64,000 nucleotides of DNA from Streptomyces ruber (GTDB lineage: Bacteria > Actinomycetota > Actinomycetes > Streptomycetales > Streptomycetaceae): assembly GCF_014648075.1 (NCBI RefSeq), contig NZ_BMQK01000003.1, forward strand, positions 124,001 to 188,000. Reading direction: 5' to 3'. Position 1 is the first letter of the stretch; each line of letters opens with the position of its first letter. The position numbers were made by a program, and so were the translations under genes. Below the pieces are notes generated by a model. That model saw only the letters and a list, made by a program, of their open reading frames with translations. It was not told the DNA's origin and did no database searches. This document shows, piece after piece, positions 59,163-64,000 of this stretch.

Positions 59163-60794
59163 GTGACCGCCACCGCAACATCCGTACGCGAGCCGGACCA
59201 GTCCGGCCTCCCTCCCGCGCCCGCGTCGCGCGCGGCCCGGCTGGCGCGCGGGCTCGTCCCCGCCGTCGTCGCCGCGCTGGCCGGGGTGCTGCTGTACGTC
59301 AGCTTCCCGCCGCGCACCCTGTGGTGGCTGGCCGTGCCGGCCTTCGCCGCCTTCGGCGGGGTGCTGCGCGGCCGGACCTGGAAGGCGGGCCTCGGGCTCG
59401 GCTACCTCTTCGGCCTCGGTCTCCTGCTGCCGCTGCTCGTGTGGACGGGGGTGGAGGTGGGCCCCGGGCCGTGGCTGGCGCTCGCCTTCGTCGAGGCGGT
59501 GTTCGTCGCGCTGGTCGGCGCGGGCGTCGCGGCGGTCTCGCGGCTGCCCGGGTGGCCGGTGTGGGCGGCGGCCGTGTGGATCGCGGGCGAGGCGGCACGC
59601 GCGCGCGTGCCGTTCGGCGGCTTCCCCTGGGGCAAGGTCGCCTTCGGGCAGGCGGACGGCGTGTTCCTGCCGCTGGCCGCGCTCGGCGGCACCCCGGTGC
59701 TCGGCTTCGCGGTCGTGCTGTGCGGCTTCGGGCTGTACGGGGCGGTGCGCCTCGCCGTCGAGCGGCGGCGCACCGGAGCCGTGCGGCGGGCGACGGCGGC
59801 GGTCGCGCTGCTCGGCGTGGCCGTGCCCGTGGCGGGCGCCCTCGCGGCGCGCGGCCTGGTGAGCGACGCGGCGGAGGACGGCACCGCGACCGTCGCCGTG
59901 ATCCAGGGCAACGTCCCGCGCGCGGGGCTCGGCTTCAACGCCCAGCGGCGCGCCGTACTGGACCACCACGCCAGGGAAACCCGGCGGCTGGCCGCCGAGG
60001 TGGAGGCCGGCGAGGTGGCGCGGCCGGACTTCGTGCTGTGGCCGGAGAACTCCTCCGACATCGATCCGTTCACCAACACCGACGCGTACGACGTCATCGA
60101 CGCCGCCGCCAAGGCGATCGGCGCCCCGATATCCGTCGGCGGAGTCGTCCAGGAGGGCGGCGGGCTCTACAACCAGCAGATTCTGTGGGACCCCGAGAAG
60201 GGCCCCGTCGACACCTACGACAAGCGGCAGATCCAGCCCTTCGGCGAGTACCTGCCGCTGCGCTCGCTGATCGGCGCGATCAACAGCGAGTGGACCTCCA
60301 TGGTCCGCCAGGACTTCAGCCGGGGCACCGAGGCCAAGGTGTTCGATCTGAACGGCACCGGGGTCGGCCTCGCCACCTGCTACGAGGCCGCGTTCGACGG
60401 GGTCGTGCGCGACACCGTCCGCGAGGGCGCACAGATGATCTCGGTGCCCAGCAACAACGCCACCTTCGACCGCAGCGAGATGACCTACCAGCAGCTCGCC
60501 ATGTCCCGCGTCCGCGCCGTCGAGCACAGCCGTACCGTGACCGTGCCGGTGACCAGCGGCGTCAGCGCGGTGATCATGCCGGACGGGGAGGTCACGCAGC
60601 GGACGGGGATGTTCGTCGCCGACTCCCTGGTGCAGGAGGTGCCGCTGCGCTCCTCCGAGACGCCCGCGACCCGTCTCGGAGCTCTGCCCGAGGTGCTGCT
60701 GGTGCTCGTCGCGGTCGGCGGGCTCGGATGGGCCGTGGTGGCGGGGGTGTACGGGCGGCGTGCGGGGGGCGCCGGAGGCGCGGGGAGCGCGTAG
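59163..60794 (+). CDS. lnt: apolipoprotein N-acyltransferase
   Basis: 543-aa membrane enzyme that adds the third acyl chain to lipoproteins. About eight helices (30-235) precede a carbon-nitrogen hydrolase domain (about 240-500) with the Glu-Lys-Cys triad: VLWPENSSDI (Glu), TYDKRQIQPFGEYLPL (Lys) and GVGLATCYEAAFDG (Cys). GGFPWGKVAFGQ is the usual conserved loop before the hydrolase domain. GTG seven bases after TACACT (59150-59155) without a ribosome site: leaderless. Streptomyces often have two Lnt copies. Confidence 0.93.
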   Translation: MTATATSVREPDQSGLPPAPASRAARLARGLVPAVVAALAGVLLYVSFPPRTLWWLAVPAFAAFGGVLRGRTWKAGLGLGYLFGLGLLLPLLVWTGVEVGPGPWLALAFVEAVFVALVGAGVAAVSRLPGWPVWAAAVWIAGEAARARVPFGGFPWGKVAFGQADGVFLPLAALGGTPVLGFAVVLCGFGLYGAVRLAVERRRTGAVRRATAAVALLGVAVPVAGALAARGLVSDAAEDGTATVAVIQGNVPRAGLGFNAQRRAVLDHHARETRRLAAEVEAGEVARPDFVLWPENSSDIDPFTNTDAYDVIDAAAKAIGAPISVGGVVQEGGGLYNQQILWDPEKGPVDTYDKRQIQPFGEYLPLRSLIGAINSEWTSMVRQDFSRGTEAKVFDLNGTGVGLATCYEAAFDGVVRDTVREGAQMISVPSNNATFDRSEMTYQQLAMSRVRAVEHSRTVTVPVTSGVSAVIMPDGEVTQRTGMFVADSLVQEVPLRSSETPATRLGALPEVLLVLVAVGGLGWAVVAGVYGRRAGGAGGAGSA

Positions 60795-60888
60795 CCCGGC
60801 GTACGCCGGGGCACGAGTCGAGCGTGTGCCGTCGCGCACGCTGCGGAACGCCCCGAAGCGGTGGAGCGAGGCACGTTAGGGTCGCCCC

Positions 60889-61362
60889 ATGGCTACTCCC
60901 GACTTCATCCGCGAACTCCGGGCCACCGCCGGTCACCAGCTGCTCTGGCTCCCCGGTGTCACCGCCCTCGTCTTCGACGACCAGGGCAGGCTGCTGCTGA
61001 ACCGCCGGTCCGACACCCGCAAGTGGGCGCTCCTCGGCGGCATCCCGGATCCGGGGGAGCAGCCGGCGGCCTGCGCGGTCCGGGAGGTCTTCGAGGAGAC
61101 GGCGGTGACGTGCGTCGCCGAGCGGATCGTCCTCGTGCAGGCCCTCGACCCGGTGCGCTACGACAACGGCGACGTCTGCCAGTTCATGGACATCACCTTC
61201 CGCTGCCGTGCCGTCGGCGGTGAGGCACGCGTGAACGACGACGAGTCGCTGGAGGTGGGGTGGTTCGCGGTGGACGCGCTGCCGCAGCTCAACGATTTCG
61301 CACTGCTGCGGATCAAGCAGGCCCTGTCCGACGGGCCCGCCTGGTTCACCCCCGCGACCTGA
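60889..61362 (+). CDS. Nudix hydrolase
   Basis: 157-aa Nudix protein. LLGGIPDPGEQPAACAVREVFEETAVT (in parts, about 49-73) contains the Nudix box G-x5-E-x7-REVFEETA with Ala in the last position. The N-terminus (PDFIRELRATAGHQLLWLPGVTALVF) includes an extra helix typical of a subgroup hydrolysing nucleoside diphosphate derivatives. ATG follows TAGGGT (60877-60882) by six bases with no ribosome site, so leaderless. Substrate unknown. Confidence 0.9.
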   Translation: MATPDFIRELRATAGHQLLWLPGVTALVFDDQGRLLLNRRSDTRKWALLGGIPDPGEQPAACAVREVFEETAVTCVAERIVLVQALDPVRYDNGDVCQFMDITFRCRAVGGEARVNDDESLEVGWFAVDALPQLNDFALLRIKQALSDGPAWFTPAT

Positions 61363-61409
61363 GAAAGAGCGGCCCGCGCGTCTTGACGTGCCCTTGGCAT
61401 GATGGGTTC

Positions 61410-61425
61410 ATGGGAGCGCTCCCAT
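61410..61425. promoter_or_regulatory. CebR-type operator of the mannanase gene
   Basis: ATGGGAGCGCTCCCAT is a perfect 16-base palindrome containing TGGGAGCGCTCCCA, the published Streptomyces CebR box. It lies 55 bases before the mannanase GTG, where it would repress initiation. TTGACG at 61383-61388 is a possible -35. Confidence 0.88.
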
Positions 61426-61479
61426 CCATGTGCCCATGCTCATGCCCATGTTTCTTGGCGCTCACTCCCAGGAGTCGCA

Positions 61480-63165
61480 GTGAGAACACTGAGAAGCACG
61501 ACTCGAAGCACCGCGCGGAAGCGCTCCCCGGCCCGTCTGCTGACCGCGCTGGCGGCCGCCGTCGGTCTCACGGTCCTGGGTCTCCTCGCCCCGGCCGCCG
61601 TCCAGGCGCAGCAGGCCGCCCCCACCGCCACCGGCCTCCACATCCGCGACGGCCGCCTGGTGGAGGGCAACGGCAACGATTTCGTCATGCGGGGCGTCAA
61701 CCACGCCCACACCTGGTACCCGGGCGAGACGCAGTCACTGGCCGACATCAAGGCGCTCGGCGCCAACTCCGTCCGCGTCGTGCTCGGCAGCGGTCAGCGC
61801 TGGGCCGCGAACAGTCCTTCGGACGTGGCGAACGTGATCGCCCAGTGCAAGGCCAACCGGCTGATCTGCGTGCTGGAGGTGCACGACACCACCGGCTACG
61901 GCGAGGAGGCCGCGGCCGCCACGCTCGACCAGGCCGCCGACTACTGGATCGGCCTGAAGAGCGTGCTGGCCGGCCAGGAGGACTACGTCATCGTCAACAT
62001 CGGCAACGAGCCCTGGGGCAACACCGACCCCGAGGGCTGGACCGCCCCCACCGTCGCGGCCGTCGAGAAGCTGCGCGCCGCCGGGTTCCAGCACACGATC
62101 ATGGTGGACGCGCCCAACTGGGGCCAGGACTGGCAGGGCGTCATGCGGGCCAACGCCCGGTCGGTGTACGACGCCGACCCCACCGGCAACCTGATCTTCT
62201 CGATCCACATGTACAGCGTCTACAGCACCGCCCAGGTGATCGACGACTACCTGGACGCCTTCGTGGACGCCGGACTGCCCATCCTGATCGGTGAGTTCGG
62301 CGGGCCCGCCGACCAGTGGGGCGACCCCGACGAGGACAGCATGATGGCCGCCGCCGAGCGGCTCGACCTCGGTTACCTGGCCTGGTCCTGGAGCGGCAAC
62401 ACCGACCCGATCCTCGACCTGGCGATCGACTTCGACCCCAGCCGGCTCAGCTCCTGGGGCGAGCGCATCTTCCACGGTGCGAACGGCATCGTGCAGACCG
62501 CGCGGGAGGCCACCGTCTTCGGTGGCGGCGGCAGCCCGGGGGACACCCAGGCCCCGTCGGCCCCCGGCACCCCCACCGCCTCGTCCGTCGCGGCCACGTC
62601 CGTGACCCTCACCTGGACCGCCTCCACCGACGACGTCGGCGTCACCGGCTACGACGTCGTCCGGGTCAGCGGCGGCTCCGAGAGCCCGGTCGCCGCCTCC
62701 ACCACCAACCGGGCCACCCTGACCGGTCTCACCGCCGGCACCGCGTACACCTTCGCCGTGTACGCGCGGGACGCGGCGGGCAACCGCTCGGCCCGCTCGG
62801 CCACCGTGGACGTCACCACCCGGCCGGGCGGCGGCACTCCCGGTACGGCCTGCTCCGTCGCGTACCGCGTGGTGGGCGAGTGGCCGGGCGGCTTCCAGGG
62901 CGAGATCACCGTCCGCAACACCGGTACCGCCCCCCTCAACGGCTGGACGCTCGGCTTCAGCTTCCCGAACGGCCAGACGGTCGCCAGCATGTGGGGCGGT
63001 ACGCCCACCCAGAGCGGCGGTGCGGTGAGCGTCGCCGCCGCCTCCTACAACGCCACGATCACCGCGGGCGGCTCCGTCACCGTCGGTTTCACCGGCACCA
63101 AGGGCGCCACCAACACCGCCCCGGCCGCGTTCACGCTCAACGGCACCGCCTGCGCCACCGCCTGA
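61480..63165 (+). CDS. secreted GH5 mannanase with FN3 and CBM2
   Basis: 561-aa secreted glycoside hydrolase. Signal peptide (about 1-42, Arg-rich then Ala/Leu, AVQAQQAA cleavage). GH5 domain (about 50-345) with FVMRGVNHAHTWYPG, VHDTTGYGE, the acid/base in VNIGNEPWG, and nucleophile in ILIGEFGGP; the sequence closely fits subfamily 8 beta-mannanases such as S. lividans ManA. FN3 module (about 355-445: APSAPGTPTASSVAATSVTL start) and a C-terminal CBM2 (about 455-561: CSVAYRVVGEWPGGFQGEI) that binds cellulose. GTG with AGGAG upstream. Under CebR-type control, so cello-oligosaccharides should induce it. Confidence 0.93.
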   Translation: MRTLRSTTRSTARKRSPARLLTALAAAVGLTVLGLLAPAAVQAQQAAPTATGLHIRDGRLVEGNGNDFVMRGVNHAHTWYPGETQSLADIKALGANSVRVVLGSGQRWAANSPSDVANVIAQCKANRLICVLEVHDTTGYGEEAAAATLDQAADYWIGLKSVLAGQEDYVIVNIGNEPWGNTDPEGWTAPTVAAVEKLRAAGFQHTIMVDAPNWGQDWQGVMRANARSVYDADPTGNLIFSIHMYSVYSTAQVIDDYLDAFVDAGLPILIGEFGGPADQWGDPDEDSMMAAAERLDLGYLAWSWSGNTDPILDLAIDFDPSRLSSWGERIFHGANGIVQTAREATVFGGGGSPGDTQAPSAPGTPTASSVAATSVTLTWTASTDDVGVTGYDVVRVSGGSESPVAASTTNRATLTGLTAGTAYTFAVYARDAAGNRSARSATVDVTTRPGGGTPGTACSVAYRVVGEWPGGFQGEITVRNTGTAPLNGWTLGFSFPNGQTVASMWGGTPTQSGGAVSVAAASYNATITAGGSVTVGFTGTKGATNTAPAAFTLNGTACATA

Positions 63166-63170
63166 CCGGC

Positions 63171-63216
63171 CGCCTCCACCGGCCGGCGGGAGACCTCCCG
63201 CCGGCCGGTGGAGGCG
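63171..63216. terminator. 21-bp-stem bidirectional terminator
   Basis: Perfect 21-base arms (63171-63191 and 63196-63216) with loop GACC lie between the convergent mannanase and gap genes, the strongest hairpin found in the window. Confidence 0.8.
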
Positions 63217-63240
63217 TCGCGGCCGGTTCCGCCGCCGCGG

Positions 63241-64000
63241 TCAGGCGGCCGGCGCCGGATACGTCGGGTACTCCACCCCGGACACGTGCTGGACGACGCG
63301 GACGACCTGGCACGAGTAACCGAACTCGTTGTCGTACCAGAGGTAGAGGATGGCGTTGTCGCCCTCGGCCTTGGTGGCGCCGGCGTCGACGATCGAGGCG
63401 TGGCGCGAGCCGATGAAGTCGCTGGAGACCGCGTCGGGGGCGGTGGTGAAGTCGATCTGGCGCTTCAGCGGCGAGGTGAGGGACACGGTGCGGAGGTGGT
63501 CGAGGACCTCCTCGCGCGTGGCCTCCCGGGCGAGCGTCAGGTTGAGGATCGCGATCGAGACGTCCGGCACCGGTACGCGGATCGAGCTGCCGGTGATCCT
63601 CGCCTTCAGACCGGGCAGTGCCTTGGCGACGGCGGAGGCGGCACCGGTCTCGGTGATCACCATGTTGAGCGGTGCCGAGCGGCCGCGGCGGTCGGCCTTG
63701 TGGTAGTTGTCCAGCAGGTTCTGGTCGTTGGTGAACGAGTGGACGGTCTCCACGTGGCCGCGCACCACGCCGAACTCGTCGTCCATCGCCTTCAGCGGCG
63801 GGACGATGGCGTTGGTGGTGCAGGACGCGCAGGACAGGATCCGCTCGTCCGGCTTGACCGTGTCGTGGTTGACGCCGTGCACGATGTTGGGGACGTCGCC
63901 CTTGCCCGGTGCCGTCAGGACGACCTTGTCGATGCCGGGGCGCAGGTGCTGCGACAGGCCCTCGCGGTCACGCCACTTGCCGGTGTTGTCGATGAGGACG
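63241..64000 (-). CDS. gap: glyceraldehyde-3-phosphate dehydrogenase (partial, 5' end off window)
   Basis: The last 253 residues of a GAPDH; the start lies beyond 64000. SCASCTTNAIVPPLKAMDD holds the catalytic Cys, and HSFTNDQNLLDNYHKADRRGRSA, TGAASAVAKALPGL, and SIRVPVPDVSIAILNL follow as expected, with the C-terminal LYLWYDNEFGYSCQVVR strand. The missing N-terminal part would contain the Rossmann NAD domain. This belongs to the longer GAPDH class rather than the canonical glycolytic one (inferred from DNTGKWRDREGLSQHL and HDTVKPDERI). Convergent with the mannanase across a strong terminator. Confidence 0.93.
   Translation of the reverse strand, partial: VLIDNTGKWRDREGLSQHLRPGIDKVVLTAPGKGDVPNIVHGVNHDTVKPDERILSCASCTTNAIVPPLKAMDDEFGVVRGHVETVHSFTNDQNLLDNYHKADRRGRSAPLNMVITETGAASAVAKALPGLKARITGSSIRVPVPDVSIAILNLTLAREATREEVLDHLRTVSLTSPLKRQIDFTTAPDAVSSDFIGSRHASIVDAGATKAEGDNAILYLWYDNEFGYSCQVVRVVQHVSGVEYPTYPAPAA

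Overview
The window is a stretch of actinobacterial chromosome, almost certainly Streptomyces. GC content is very high, GTG starts are common, third codon positions are nearly all G/C, and many genes belong to families typical of or largely confined to streptomycetes (DUF6214, DUF5133, DUF6421, DUF6643, DUF6986, LVIVD repeat). No tRNA, rRNA, insertion sequence, prophage or CRISPR array was seen. Gene density is high and most units are single genes or 2-3 gene operons.

Layout. 0-10 kb: DUF6214, a secreted DUF305 lipoprotein divergent from a secreted LVIVD protein, a TetR regulator, a PAP2 phosphatase, an M56 peptidase with a DUF5134 membrane protein, a FUSC-MarR pair, then VOC, GNAT and GDPD enzymes. 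11-17 kb: a translationally coupled DUF6421-SDR-threonine aldolase operon, a WYL regulator, a PlsC-type acyltransferase and a thioredoxin. 17-25 kb: a flavin reductase behind a small cysteine-rich leader peptide, etfB-etfA, a Tat-exported phosphodiesterase-fold protein, a DUF6986 aldolase-like gene, and a LacI regulator divergent from a ROK kinase around a perfect operator. 25-32.5 kb: a TmrB-like/Nudix fusion, a degenerate ~109-bp tandem repeat, an M20 dipeptidase, a geranylgeranyl-reductase-type flavoprotein, and a two-gene ATP-grasp (graspetide) RiPP locus without its usual methyltransferase.

32.5-38 kb: a near-perfect 90-bp tandem repeat lies upstream of a three-gene operon that resembles mycobacterial pknG-glnX-glnH in composition: a PknG-like kinase with TPRs, a membrane protein overlapping it by 97 nt, and a solute-binding lipoprotein of the sugar-binding rather than glutamine-binding kind. 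38-47 kb: a DeoR/SIS-isomerase/class II aldolase sugar cluster, RlmG and AlkB homologues, a NagC-like ROK regulator, an RsbW-like ATPase, a cysteine-synthase-like enzyme and a second DeoR regulator. 47-64 kb: a large polytopic alpha/beta-hydrolase, a beta-helix/AAA+ fusion, an Rv1733c-family protein, a MOSC protein, DUF6643, an HpnB-type glycosyltransferase, an Asp/Glu racemase, an O-antigen-ligase-like protein, apolipoprotein N-acyltransferase, a Nudix hydrolase, a secreted GH5 mannanase under a perfect CebR-type operator, and a partial gap gene.

Regulatory reading. Several operators could be placed by eye: TetR (3750), FUSC/MarR (6573), LacI/ROK (24308), DeoR direct repeats (38601) and CebR (61410). 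Two elements recur in front of unrelated genes: a 22-bp motif upstream of the M56 and PlsC genes, and a 13-bp motif upstream of etfB and of the M20 dipeptidase. Many starts lie 6-9 nt after a -10-like hexamer with no Shine-Dalgarno sequence, so leaderless mRNAs look common. No expression or homology search could be run; family names come from motifs and recall.
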